This document shows positions 9,621-17,760 of a stretch of DNA of 58,634 bases, one piece after another. Origin of the DNA: Salsipaludibacter albus (GTDB taxonomy: Bacteria > Actinomycetota > Nitriliruptoria > Nitriliruptorales > Nitriliruptoraceae); NCBI RefSeq assembly GCF_019798055.1, contig NZ_JAHOPH010000023.1, positions 1 to 58,634 of the forward strand, read 5' to 3'. Position numbers and translations under genes: made by a program. Position 1 is the stretch's first letter; the number at the start of each line of letters is the position of its first letter. Under the pieces are notes generated by a model that searched no databases, was not told where the DNA came from, and worked only from the letters and a program-made list of their open reading frames with translations.

Positions 9621-12600
9621 ATGACGGACCTCGAGGTGACGCTGGCGGGAGCCGTCACGCTGCGACGTGGCGACCGTCGCGTCGGTGATCGCGCCTTCCG
9701 GGCGCGCCAGCTGCGACTGGTCACGGCACTCCTGGTGCTCGAACGGGCCGGTCCCGTGTCGGTCGACCTGCTGGCGGACGAACTGTGGCCCGGGACGCCA
9801 CCCGCTCGGTGGCGGGTGGCCGTGCGTGGACTGGTCAGCCAGTTCCGCGGACTGCTCGTGGACGTCGGGCTGGACCGGGACGCGATCGTGGGCGAACACG
9901 GTCGCTACCTCGTCGCGCTCGACCCGGTCCGCGTCGACCTCGAGGACGCCGTCGATGCCGTGGCACACGCTCGGGACTGTCTCGATGGTGGCCACGTCGA
10001 CCGAGCCGCGGCCGCGGCCGGCGCGGCTCGTGCCGTCCTGTCCCGACCCGTCCTGCCGGCCGTCGAGTCACCCCGGATCGAGCGACTGCGCGACCGGACA
10101 GCCGGCCAGCACCTGGACGCGCTGGTGGTGCTGGGCGTCGCCCGCAGCCGTGCCGGTGCGCACGAGCAGGCCAGGTCGGTGCTGACCGAGGCGACCGATC
10201 TCGACCCGCTCCGGGAGGATGCATGGCGCATGCTGATGGAGGCCGAGGCGGCCGGCGGGAACCCCGGCCGAGCACTGGCGGCCTACGAAGCGTGCCGTCG
10301 TGAACTCGCCGACGAGCTCGGTGTGGACCCTGCCGAGGAGACCCAGCGGCTGCATGCCGACATCTTGCGCGCGGTCCCGGACCCCGTTGAGCCGGTGGAA
10401 GTGCCCCCCGGTCCGTCCTCGGTCGTGGCTCCGGTCGTCCAGCGTCCCCCCTACGTGGGGCTGCGCGCCTTCACCGCCCGCGACGCCGACCGCTTCTTCG
10501 GCCGGGACGGCGAGGTCCAGGCGCTGGTCCAACGACTGGTCCGGCACGGGATCGTCGCCGTGGTGGGTCCGTCCGGCGTCGGGAAGTCGTCGCTGGTCCG
10601 GGCGGGGTTGCTGCCCGCGCTCGACCGCGGCGCCATCCCGGACGCCGACACGTGGGTGACCGTTGTCATGGTGCCGGGCAGCGACCCGCTGAAGGGTCTC
10701 GCGGCCGAGCTCGCGACGGTGGCCGACGCCACGGACGTCGGCGGGCTCGCGGACCAGCTCCGGGCCGACCACAACGGGTTGCACCGGGTGGCGGACCAAC
10801 TCCTCGCGGACCACCCTCCCAGCGCGCGGCTGCTGGTGGTGGTCGATCAGCTGGAGGAGCTCTTCACCCTCGGGGACCGCGCCCGCACCACGGCCTTCGT
10901 CGCCCTCCTGGAGGCCGCCACGGCTCGTCTCGATCGACGCGTGTCGGTGGTGGTCACGCTGCGGGCGGACTTCTACGACCGGGCTGCCGAGGTGGAGGGC
11001 CTGGCCGACCTGCTGTCGCACTCGCAGTTCGTGGTGCCGCCCATGGACGGTGAACAGGTCGAGGCGGCGATCGCCGGTCCGGCGCAACGGTCCGGCGCCA
11101 GCCTCGAGCCGGGCCTGCTCGGACGGATCGTGGCCGACGTGGCGTCCGAACCCGGCTCGCTCCCCCTGTTGCAACACCTGCTCTTCGAGTTGTGGGAGCA
11201 TCGCGTCGACCACGTCCTGACCCGGGGCGCGTACGAGGATCTCGGTGGCGTGGCGGGCGCCCTGGCCAATCGAGCGGAAGCGGTCCATGCGGGGCTCGAC
11301 CGCGACGAACGGGCCGTCGCGCGGCGGGTGCTGCTGCGCGGGGTGCAGCCGGGTGAGGACGGGGGCGACGCCAAGCGCCCGGTCGCCGAGGCCGAGCTGG
11401 TGGGACCCACCGACGATCGCGAGGCGGTCGAGGCCGTGGTCCAGCGACTGGTGGACGCCCGCCTGCTCGCGGCGTCCCACGATGCCGCGTCGGGCAGGAC
11501 CATCGAGCTGGCCCACGACGCGTTGATCGATGCCTGGCCGCGCCTGCGTGCCTGGGTCGACGAGGCTCGCGGCTGGCTGCTCGACCATCGCCGCCTGACG
11601 GTGGCGGCCCACGACTGGGACGCCCACGACCGCCACGAGGACTGGCTGCTGGCCGGCCTGCCGCTGGACGAGGCCCACGACCTGCTGCTCGCCGACGGGC
11701 GGGGCGAGGTCGACCTGCACCTGTCGCCGAGCGAGCACGAATTCGTGACCGCGTCACTCGCGGCACGCGACCACGACCTCGCCGTGGAACGGGGCCGCAT
11801 CGACCACGAGCGGCGGCTGGAGCGGCGCTCGGTCCGACGCCTGCAGGCACTGGTCGCCGTGGTCGTGGCCGTTGCGCTCGTTGCCGGTGCCCTGTGGTGG
11901 AACGCCGCGCGGGAGACACGCCGGGCGGGGGCGGCAGAGCTCGCGGCCACGGCGAACCAGGTGGCCACGCAGGCGCCACAGCTGGCCATGCTGCTCGGTT
12001 TGGAGGCACAGCGCCGGCTGGGATCGCTGGGAGGCGCCGCCCAGGACTCCGTGGACCAGGCCCTGCGCCGTGGCATCGCCGCGAACCGCCTGGTGTCGTG
12101 GACGCGAGACACGGGCCGGGTCCTGGCGGTCGATGCCTCCGGCGAGCTGTTCGCCGAGGCCGTGCCGGAGCCGGCCGCCGACGGGACGTGGCCGGTTCGG
12201 GTCCGTCGCACGTCGACGGGCGAGGTCCTGCACCGCCTCGACGGGCACACCGGAACCGGGCCCGCCTCGATCGCGGCCTTCAGTCCGGACTCGTCGACGC
12301 TGGCGGTCGGACCCCTCGACGGCGAGGGCGTCTTCCTGTGGGACCTCGGCTCGGGACAGCTCCTGCGCCGGTTGCCCTGCGACGCGGCCATCCACGACTG
12401 GTTCGCGTTCGCCCCCGATGGTCGGATGCTCGCCGGGACGCTCGGAAACGTCGGTGGCAGCCCTGTGGCGATCTGGGACGTCGAGTCCGGCGAGCGCCTG
12501 GCGACGCTCGAGCCGACCAGCGAGGAGATCCCCACGGACGTGAGCCCGCATGCGGTGTTCCATCCCGACGGACAAGTCCTGGCGCACCTGGACGCCATGG

Positions 12601-14117
12601 CCGAGAGCATCCGCGTGATCGACACGGCCACTTGGGAGGACGTCCGCGCGCCGCTGACCTACACGGAACCCACCGAGCTGGCGTTCAGCCCCGATGGTGC
12701 CTGGCTGGCCGTCGTGGCCGACGGGCAACTGCACGTCCTCGACGCCGCCTCGTTCGAGTCCGTGCTCACGATCGACACCGGCCTGCTCGACGTGTCTTGG
12801 AGCCCGCTCGCCTGGAGCGAGGACACGACGCGGATCGCCTTCGGGTCCGACCCGGTGCGCGTGTGGACCGTCGTCGAGGACGGGTCGGTGGTCCAGCCTG
12901 GCCGGCCGCTGGAGTTGCATGCACGATCGATGGACTGCTCCGTGTTCGCCTTCACGCCGGCCGTCGACCTCTGGGAGTACTCAGCGTGTGGGGAGGGTCT
13001 GCGGTCCTGGGACCTGGCGCCGGACGCGGGTGTCGAGGTGGCGTGGCTGCCGGGCACGCCCAACTGGCAGATGGGCATCGACTGGGCGCCGGACGGGTCA
13101 TGGCTCGCCGCGCCGGTCGACGAGGTGGACCTCGTGGTGTGGTCCACCGACACCTGGCAGCGGCAGACCGTGGTGCCCTCGGCCCACGATCTGGGTGACT
13201 GGACACCGGACCTCGCGCGGATCGCCAACCTCGACGTGTCGTCCGATGGCGAGACGGTCGTGACGGCCGGGCTCGACGACGTGGCGATCTGGGACACGTC
13301 GACGTGGGAGGCCACCCGCGTCGGCCGTGGCGGCTGGGCCACCGCAACCACCAGCCCCGACGGCTCGCTCGTGGCACATGCAGCCTTCACGCGTGACCTG
13401 CCGGAGGGCGACGACCGGCGGGTCTGGGTCGTCGACCGGGACGGGACGCAGCGGGCCGTGCTGGGCTGGGGGCAGAGCCTGTGGGTCGAGGACCTCGACT
13501 TCAGCCCGGACGGACGCCTGCTGGCCGTCGCGGCCTACGACACCGCCGACGTCGAGACGGCAGAGGCGGGGGTGTACGTCTGGGACTGGCAGGCCGAGCG
13601 CCTCCTCGGGGTGATCGACGCGGGGGACAGCACGGTGGCGACCGTCGACTGGGACACGTCCGGGACCCGATTGCTGCTGGCGACCCAGCGACCCGGCACC
13701 CGGGCGGAGGTGTGGGACGTCTCCGGCGTGGGGGCCGGAAGTGCCACTGGTGAGCGCGTCCCGGACGACCGCCTCCTCCTGACCATGGAGGGCCACACCG
13801 ACTGGGTGCAGGAGGCGGTCTGGAGCCCGGACGAGGCGACCGTGGCCACTTGCAGTGGCGACGGGACCGCTCGGCTGTGGGACACCGCCTCGGGCCACGA
13901 ACGGCAGCGACTCGTCGCCGACGGGCTGACCGGCTTCTGCCGGCTGCGATTCAGCCCCGACGGGACCATGCTGGCGCTGTCGGACTCCGGTGCCGGCGTG
14001 CGTGTCTTCACGCTGGAGTCCGATCGCCTCACCGGCATCGCCGAGGAGCGACTGGTGCGTGGCTGGACGCTCGAGGAGTGCCGGGAGTACCTCGACCTGG
14101 AGACGTGTCCGGCCTGA
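9621..14117 (+). CDS. Receptor 2: SARP-like winged helix + BTAD + nSTAND NTPase + TM + WD40
   Basis: A 1498-residue paralogue of the gene just upstream, colinear from the first residues (DLEVTLAGAVTLRRGDRRVG against DLDVTLAGAVSLRRGDRRVG). Winged helix and BTAD fill the first 245 residues, Walker A GPSGVGKS is at 316-323 and LLVVVDQLEELF is the Walker B region. A single span at 741-760 follows RRSVRR. WD40 blades follow, including a canonical one near the end (HTDWVQEAVWSPDEATVATC). It ends WTLEECREYL..TCPA. The cytoplasmic half is much better conserved between the paralogues than the propeller, as expected if they share operators but sense different ligands (inference). ATG 9621 is the only start matching the paralogue. 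Confidence 0.88.
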   Translation: MTDLEVTLAGAVTLRRGDRRVGDRAFRARQLRLVTALLVLERAGPVSVDLLADELWPGTPPARWRVAVRGLVSQFRGLLVDVGLDRDAIVGEHGRYLVALDPVRVDLEDAVDAVAHARDCLDGGHVDRAAAAAGAARAVLSRPVLPAVESPRIERLRDRTAGQHLDALVVLGVARSRAGAHEQARSVLTEATDLDPLREDAWRMLMEAEAAGGNPGRALAAYEACRRELADELGVDPAEETQRLHADILRAVPDPVEPVEVPPGPSSVVAPVVQRPPYVGLRAFTARDADRFFGRDGEVQALVQRLVRHGIVAVVGPSGVGKSSLVRAGLLPALDRGAIPDADTWVTVVMVPGSDPLKGLAAELATVADATDVGGLADQLRADHNGLHRVADQLLADHPPSARLLVVVDQLEELFTLGDRARTTAFVALLEAATARLDRRVSVVVTLRADFYDRAAEVEGLADLLSHSQFVVPPMDGEQVEAAIAGPAQRSGASLEPGLLGRIVADVASEPGSLPLLQHLLFELWEHRVDHVLTRGAYEDLGGVAGALANRAEAVHAGLDRDERAVARRVLLRGVQPGEDGGDAKRPVAEAELVGPTDDREAVEAVVQRLVDARLLAASHDAASGRTIELAHDALIDAWPRLRAWVDEARGWLLDHRRLTVAAHDWDAHDRHEDWLLAGLPLDEAHDLLLADGRGEVDLHLSPSEHEFVTASLAARDHDLAVERGRIDHERRLERRSVRRLQALVAVVVAVALVAGALWWNAARETRRAGAAELAATANQVATQAPQLAMLLGLEAQRRLGSLGGAAQDSVDQALRRGIAANRLVSWTRDTGRVLAVDASGELFAEAVPEPAADGTWPVRVRRTSTGEVLHRLDGHTGTGPASIAAFSPDSSTLAVGPLDGEGVFLWDLGSGQLLRRLPCDAAIHDWFAFAPDGRMLAGTLGNVGGSPVAIWDVESGERLATLEPTSEEIPTDVSPHAVFHPDGQVLAHLDAMAESIRVIDTATWEDVRAPLTYTEPTELAFSPDGAWLAVVADGQLHVLDAASFESVLTIDTGLLDVSWSPLAWSEDTTRIAFGSDPVRVWTVVEDGSVVQPGRPLELHARSMDCSVFAFTPAVDLWEYSACGEGLRSWDLAPDAGVEVAWLPGTPNWQMGIDWAPDGSWLAAPVDEVDLVVWSTDTWQRQTVVPSAHDLGDWTPDLARIANLDVSSDGETVVTAGLDDVAIWDTSTWEATRVGRGGWATATTSPDGSLVAHAAFTRDLPEGDDRRVWVVDRDGTQRAVLGWGQSLWVEDLDFSPDGRLLAVAAYDTADVETAEAGVYVWDWQAERLLGVIDAGDSTVATVDWDTSGTRLLLATQRPGTRAEVWDVSGVGAGSATGERVPDDRLLLTMEGHTDWVQEAVWSPDEATVATCSGDGTARLWDTASGHERQRLVADGLTGFCRLRFSPDGTMLALSDSGAGVRVFTLESDRLTGIAEERLVRGWTLEECREYLDLETCPA

Positions 14118-14159
14118 AGTCGCTGGATCCAATCCTTCATGCGCCGGATCTCGTCTCGA

Positions 14160-14223
14160 CTTACGGCTGGCTTGCGCTCGTCGCCGACCCACTTACGGCC
14201 AGGTTTCGTCCGTCCGGCATGGT
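14160..14223 (+). promoter_or_regulatory. SARP-type four-repeat promoter, site D
   Basis: CTTACGG (14160), CTTGCGC (14171), CTTACGG (14192) and GTTTCGT (14203) have starts spaced 11, 21 and 11 bp, exactly as in site E. The last is 8 bp before CATGGT (14218-14223). The target start codon is 51 bp downstream. Confidence 0.75.
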
Positions 14224-14274
14224 CGTCCTCGTCACGTCGCGGCAGGTCGCCGCGGCCAGGACGGGAGACGAACC

Positions 14275-14763
14275 ATGGGACAGGTCACGACGCAACCACG
14301 GACGACCGACACCCCGGGCCCGGGCACGCGCGGGGCACGACGGGAGCAGCGGCAGGACTGGACCGAGGGCGGGCTGGGCGATGCCTGGCGGCTCGTCGCG
14401 TTCCTGTTCGCCGTCGCACTGGCGATCATGCTCGGCTGGCTGATCGGGGAGCGCGACACGGGGTCGGGGGCGGTCACGAGCGCCAGCGACGAGGCGGCCG
14501 CGATCAGCGGTGAGAAGGACGCGATGCTCGCCGCGGATGCCGTCGACGCCCTGTCGCAGGGCCAGGACGACGTCACGCTGCAGGACGAGAAGGACCAGCT
14601 GCTGGCCGCTGGCTCGGTCGCGGTCGGGACGGTGTCGTCCGGCGACGCCGTGCTGCAGGACGAGAAGATCGAGATCGCGGGTCGTTGGACCGGGCCGGCC
14701 GAACCCACGGCCACGTCGCCGCTCACCGAGCAGGACGAGAAGGAACTGCTGCTCGCCGGGTGA
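14275..14763 (+). CDS. EK-repeat single-span membrane protein 2
   Basis: A 162-residue protein of unknown family. A hydrophilic N-terminus (1-38) and one hydrophobic span (about 39-57, LVAFLFAVALAIMLGWLIG) precede a tail carrying the motif EK followed by LL or a similar pair. The Glu-Lys pairs start at 80, 105, 130 and 155, an exact 25-residue period (DEKDQLLAAG, DEKELLLAG). The protein ends two residues after the last motif. The start context AACC-ATGGGACAG equals that of the gene at 4155. It follows receptor 2 in the same direction and has its own four-repeat operator. It is probably the cognate partner or output of receptor 2 (inference). Confidence 0.75.
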   Translation: MGQVTTQPRTTDTPGPGTRGARREQRQDWTEGGLGDAWRLVAFLFAVALAIMLGWLIGERDTGSGAVTSASDEAAAISGEKDAMLAADAVDALSQGQDDVTLQDEKDQLLAAGSVAVGTVSSGDAVLQDEKIEIAGRWTGPAEPTATSPLTEQDEKELLLAG

Positions 14764-14789
14764 CGACGGGGACCGTTGCCCGGCTCCCG

Positions 14790-14823
14790 CGCCGGCATCC
14801 CGTGCGTCCTCGGGGTGCCGGCG
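14790..14823. terminator. Hairpin terminator after EK-repeat gene 2
   Basis: Arms CGCCGGCATCCCG and CGGGGTGCCGGCG pair over 13 bp with one mismatch and an 8-nt loop. They lie 26 bp after the stop codon, so the next gene is probably transcribed separately. Confidence 0.6.
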
Positions 14824-14838
14824 TCGTCGTGTCGGTCG

Positions 14839-14867
14839 TCTCCACGCGATCTCCACCTCTCCTCCAA
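14839..14867 (+). promoter_or_regulatory. Three 11-bp-spaced TCTCCAC-like heptamers
   Basis: TCTCCAC (14839-14845), TCTCCAC (14850-14856) and CCTCCAA (14861-14867) are spaced 11 bp. The spacing fits an OmpR- or SARP-type regulator, but the sequence differs from sites A-F and no -10 box lies 8 bp downstream. A related TTCAC/TCCAC pair at 11 bp occurs on the minus strand at 18251-18266. Confidence 0.3.
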
Positions 14868-14945
14868 GCCCGTGACCGGTCGTCGCGACACCGTCGTGGT
14901 TCGAGCCGCGGGAAAGGTCCCGCGACATGACCGAGAGGCACGCTC

Positions 14946-15410
14946 GTGAACACCCCACTGTTGTTCGACGCCGGCGCCCGGCAACGCCGGACCGCCGTCA
15001 TCCGTTTCCGACCCCCGGTCTCCGACCGCCCTGCCGGGACGGGTCGGGTTCGCCGACCACCGATCGCCCCCCGGACCTGGCGTTCCGTGGCCGTCTTCGT
15101 CGTGGTCGCGCTGGCCGTGGCCCTGCTCCTGGCCCGGCAGCCCGCGGCCCGCGTCGTCCTCGGCAACACCGCGGAGGAACAGCTCCTGATGGTCGAGAAG
15201 CAGGCACTCGTCGCCGGGTCGTCCCCGATTCGACGGTCGGAGGGCGCCTCGGACCTGGCCAGCGAGAAGGCCGAGTTGCTGCGACGTGGCCTCGACCCCG
15301 ACGCCGCTGCCACGGCCGCGCTCGTCGCACGCGGACTCGTGCCGCGCGACGCGTTCGACCGGGAGGCTGCCGACACGGCTGCCCTGGTTGCGCGTGGCCT
15401 GGTGCCTTGA
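14946..15410 (+). CDS. EK-repeat single-span membrane protein 3
   Basis: A 154-residue protein starting at GTG 14946. It has a basic, Arg-rich N-terminus (1-46), one membrane span (about 47-64, VAVFVVVALAVALLLA) and an outside tail. The tail holds two EK motifs (VEKQALVAG at 83 and SEKAELLRRG at 106) followed by two copies of TAALVARGLVP at 123 and 144. The topology and EK motif link it to the two other EK-repeat proteins. It lacks the SARP-type operator of the others, and only the 14839-14867 heptamers are upstream. The function is unknown. A 7-bp hairpin (CGCGGGA/TCCCGCG) lies about 25 bp before the start codon. Confidence 0.7.
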   Translation: MNTPLLFDAGARQRRTAVIRFRPPVSDRPAGTGRVRRPPIAPRTWRSVAVFVVVALAVALLLARQPAARVVLGNTAEEQLLMVEKQALVAGSSPIRRSEGASDLASEKAELLRRGLDPDAAATAALVARGLVPRDAFDREAADTAALVARGLVP

Positions 15411-15461
15411 TCCGCCTCAGACGGGTCGTGACCGTCCGCCACGTCCGATCGATCTCCATGG

Positions 15462-15490
15462 CTGGCATCCCGGGCTCCCCGGGGTGCCAG
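15462..15490. terminator. Bidirectional hairpin terminator
   Basis: Arms CTGGCATCCCGG and CCGGGGTGCCAG enclose a short loop. The hairpin lies in the gap between two convergent transcription units. Confidence 0.6.
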
Positions 15491-15552
15491 TCGTTCATGC
15501 CTGGAGGCGAGGCTGGGGCCACGGACGGCCCGCCGCCGTCGGCTCGAGGCGG

Positions 15553-16770
15553 TCACGCGGTGGCGTCCGGGAGGACCACGACGACCTCGGTCCCGCCACC
15601 ATCGCGGGGCCGGGCCGCGATCGTGCCGGAATGGGCCTCGACCAGCCGGCGCGCGATCGCCAGGCCCAGGCCCGACCCACCGGAGTCCGCCGACCGGACG
15701 AACCGGTCGAAGACGTGGGGCAGGTCGTCGGGGTCGATCCCGCTGCCGGTGTCGGCCACGACCAGCCGGAGTCCGGCCTCGTCCGTCGCCGACACGACCA
15801 CCTCGCCGCCGCGTGGGGTGTGGCGGACGGCATTGGTGAGGAGGTTGACCAGGACCTGCTCGATGCGCATCGGGTCGACCTCGACACGGCCCGGTGCCCC
15901 GGCCATGTCGGTTGCCACCGTGACACCCGCCTGGTGGGCGCGGTCACCGACGGCCCGGACGGCGGCGTCCACGATCGCGGACGGTGCGACCTCCTCGACC
16001 TCCATGTGCAGTGCGCCGGCCTCGGCGGTGGACAGGGTGGCGAGGTCGTCGAGCAGTCGTTCCAGCACGGCGACCTCGTCGACGACCGTCCGCAGGCGCG
16101 CAGGCTCGGCCTCGTAGACCCCGTCGAGCATCCCCTCGACATTGCCACGCACCACCGACATCGGCGTGCGCAGTTCGTGGGCGAGGTCGGCCAGCAGGGC
16201 CCGGCGGCGCCGCTCGTCGGTGTCGAGACGCTCGACCATCTCGTTGAAGGTGGCTGCGAGACGGCGGACCTCTCGTGGCCCCCGGGGATGGACCCGGATC
16301 GTCGTGTCGCCACCTCGGACGCGTTCGGCCGCGTCCATCACGTCGGCCAGGGGCGCGGCGAACCGACGGGCCAGGGCGATCCCGGTCGCGACCAGCACGA
16401 CGACGACGAGCACCAGCAGGCCGATTGCCCCGGCGACCGCGGCTCCGGTCGGGCCGTCGCCGAGCAGGCGCGACGTGATCGCGACGACGCCGACGACTGC
16501 GCCCAGCGCGACGACGAGGAACAGGATCGCCGCGCCGACGAAACCACGCAGGAACCGACGACGGACGTGCGGGGGAGGGCCGTGCCGACCGGCGCCGGGG
16601 TGGCCGCCCTGGGACCACCACGGCGGCGGACCGTGCTGCACCCAGGGGGGCCCGCGACCTGCCCAGGGTGGACCGCGATGTGACCATGCACCGTGCTGGT
16701 CCGAATCCCGTCGCGGGCCCGGGTCCTCGCTGGTCCACGGATCCTGCCCGTGGTCGCCGCGCTCACCCAT
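15553..16770 (-). CDS. Sensor histidine kinase with His/Pro/Trp-rich N-terminus
   Basis: A 405-residue membrane kinase that would phosphorylate the response regulator encoded just before it. Residues 1-70 are unusually rich in His, Pro, Gly and Trp. Two spans (about 77-100 and 109-134) are separated by fewer than ten residues, so there is no real extracytoplasmic sensor. A HAMP linker follows, then the H-box LADLAHELRTPM with the phosphorylated H198. The ATPase has an N-box (LVNLLTNAVRH), G1 (VADTGSGI) and G2 (GGSGLGLAIARRL). Its ATGGGTGA start overlaps the regulator's stop, implying translational coupling. The His-rich end and its neighbours suggest metal sensing (inference). Confidence 0.9.
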   Translation of the reverse strand: MGERGDHGQDPWTSEDPGPRRDSDQHGAWSHRGPPWAGRGPPWVQHGPPPWWSQGGHPGAGRHGPPPHVRRRFLRGFVGAAILFLVVALGAVVGVVAITSRLLGDGPTGAAVAGAIGLLVLVVVVLVATGIALARRFAAPLADVMDAAERVRGGDTTIRVHPRGPREVRRLAATFNEMVERLDTDERRRRALLADLAHELRTPMSVVRGNVEGMLDGVYEAEPARLRTVVDEVAVLERLLDDLATLSTAEAGALHMEVEEVAPSAIVDAAVRAVGDRAHQAGVTVATDMAGAPGRVEVDPMRIEQVLVNLLTNAVRHTPRGGEVVVSATDEAGLRLVVADTGSGIDPDDLPHVFDRFVRSADSGGSGLGLAIARRLVEAHSGTIAARPRDGGGTEVVVVLPDATA

Positions 16771-17488
16771 CGACGAACCGGTAGCCCACGCCGTGCACGG
16801 TCTGCAGCAGTCGCGGGCTGTCCGGTGTGGACTCGAGCTTGCGCCGGATGTTCTTGACGTGGGCGTCGACCGCCCGCTCGTAGGAGTCGAACGACGCGCC
16901 ATGGACCGCGTCCAGCAGTTGGGACCGGGTGAACACGCGGCCGGGCTGGGACAGGAGGACCGCGACCAGGTCGAACTCGGTCGCCGTGAGGTCGACCGGC
17001 TCGTCGTCCACGGTGACCTGTCGGGTCGCCGGGTCCAGCAGCACCGGACCGACCCGCAGCGGTCGGTCGTCGGGCCGGCGGTCGAGCTCGACCCGTCGCA
17101 GGACGGCCCGGACACGGGCGACCAGCTCGCGTGGCGAGAACGGCTTCACGACGTAGTCGTCCGCCCCGACCTCCAGGCCGAGGATGCGGTCCAGCTCGTC
17201 GGTGCGGGCCGTCAGCATCACGATCGGGACGGCCGTGCCACGACGCAGGTCCCGGGCGACGTCCAGGCCGTCGAGGTCGGGCAGTCCGAGGTCCAGCACG
17301 ACCAGGTCCGGGACCCGTCGTGCGACCGTCGACAGCGCCGCGGCACCAGTGTCCACGACGTCGACGCTGAATCCCGCATCGGCCAGGTAGTCGCGGGCGA
17401 CCGCGGCGATGCGGGGGTCGTCCTCGACCACCAGCACGTGGCCATGCGTGGTGGTCGAGGACGAGGTCGGCGTGGTCATGGCTGTCAT
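16763..17488 (-). CDS. OmpR-family response regulator
   Basis: A 241-residue two-domain regulator. The receiver has the acidic pair in VVEDDPR, the phosphoacceptor D66 in LVVLDLGLPDLDG, a Thr in MLTARTD and the conserved Lys in VVKPFSPREL. The C-terminal winged helix carries the PhoB signature LTATEFDLVAVLLSQPGRVFTRSQLL and ends VDAHVKNIRRKLE..RLLQTVHGVGYRF. It overlaps the kinase gene by 8 bp and follows two small genes of the same strand within about 30 bp. The start at 17488 has no clear Shine-Dalgarno; ATG 17479 is an alternative. Confidence 0.92.
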   Translation of the reverse strand: MTAMTTPTSSSTTTHGHVLVVEDDPRIAAVARDYLADAGFSVDVVDTGAAALSTVARRVPDLVVLDLGLPDLDGLDVARDLRRGTAVPIVMLTARTDELDRILGLEVGADDYVVKPFSPRELVARVRAVLRRVELDRRPDDRPLRVGPVLLDPATRQVTVDDEPVDLTATEFDLVAVLLSQPGRVFTRSQLLDAVHGASFDSYERAVDAHVKNIRRKLESTPDSPRLLQTVHGVGYRFVDG

Positions 17489-17518
17489 GGTGGCAGGTCG
17501 CGACCGGTTGCGGGACGT

Positions 17519-17740
17519 TCAGGCATCGTCGGTCGAGGTCGCGTCGGCGGGGGTGTCGTCGCGGTGGTGCCCGTGGCGATGGTGGTGTGGGCCGTGGCCG
17601 GCATGGCCGGCGTGGCCGGCATGGCCGCAGCCGTGGGACCGGTGTGGCCGGTCGTGCGGCGGACGGTGGCGGGCGGCGGCGGCCAGGACGGCGACCTGGG
17701 CGACGCCCAGGACGATGGCGATGCGGTGGAGGGGCTTCAT
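17519..17740 (-). CDS. Small His-rich protein
   Basis: A 73-residue protein with a hydrophobic N-terminal segment (about 7-23, which could be a signal peptide or anchor). The tail is extremely His-rich (repeated GHAGHAG, then HGPHHHRHGHH) and ends in an acidic stretch. It is preceded by an AAGGA ribosome binding site. It lies 30 bp before the response regulator gene in the same operon. His-rich tails of this kind usually bind Ni, Zn, Co or Cu, so it may be an exported metal chaperone or buffer (inference). No named family is recognised. Confidence 0.75.
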   Translation of the reverse strand: MKPLHRIAIVLGVAQVAVLAAAARHRPPHDRPHRSHGCGHAGHAGHAGHGPHHHRHGHHRDDTPADATSTDDA

Positions 17741-17760
17741 GGGTGATCCTTCGTGGAGTG

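Noticed and set aside
4987-14117. Antibiotic biosynthetic cluster with SARP activator
   Set aside because: No polyketide, peptide or terpene synthase lies nearby; the regulated genes are membrane, receptor and secreted proteins.
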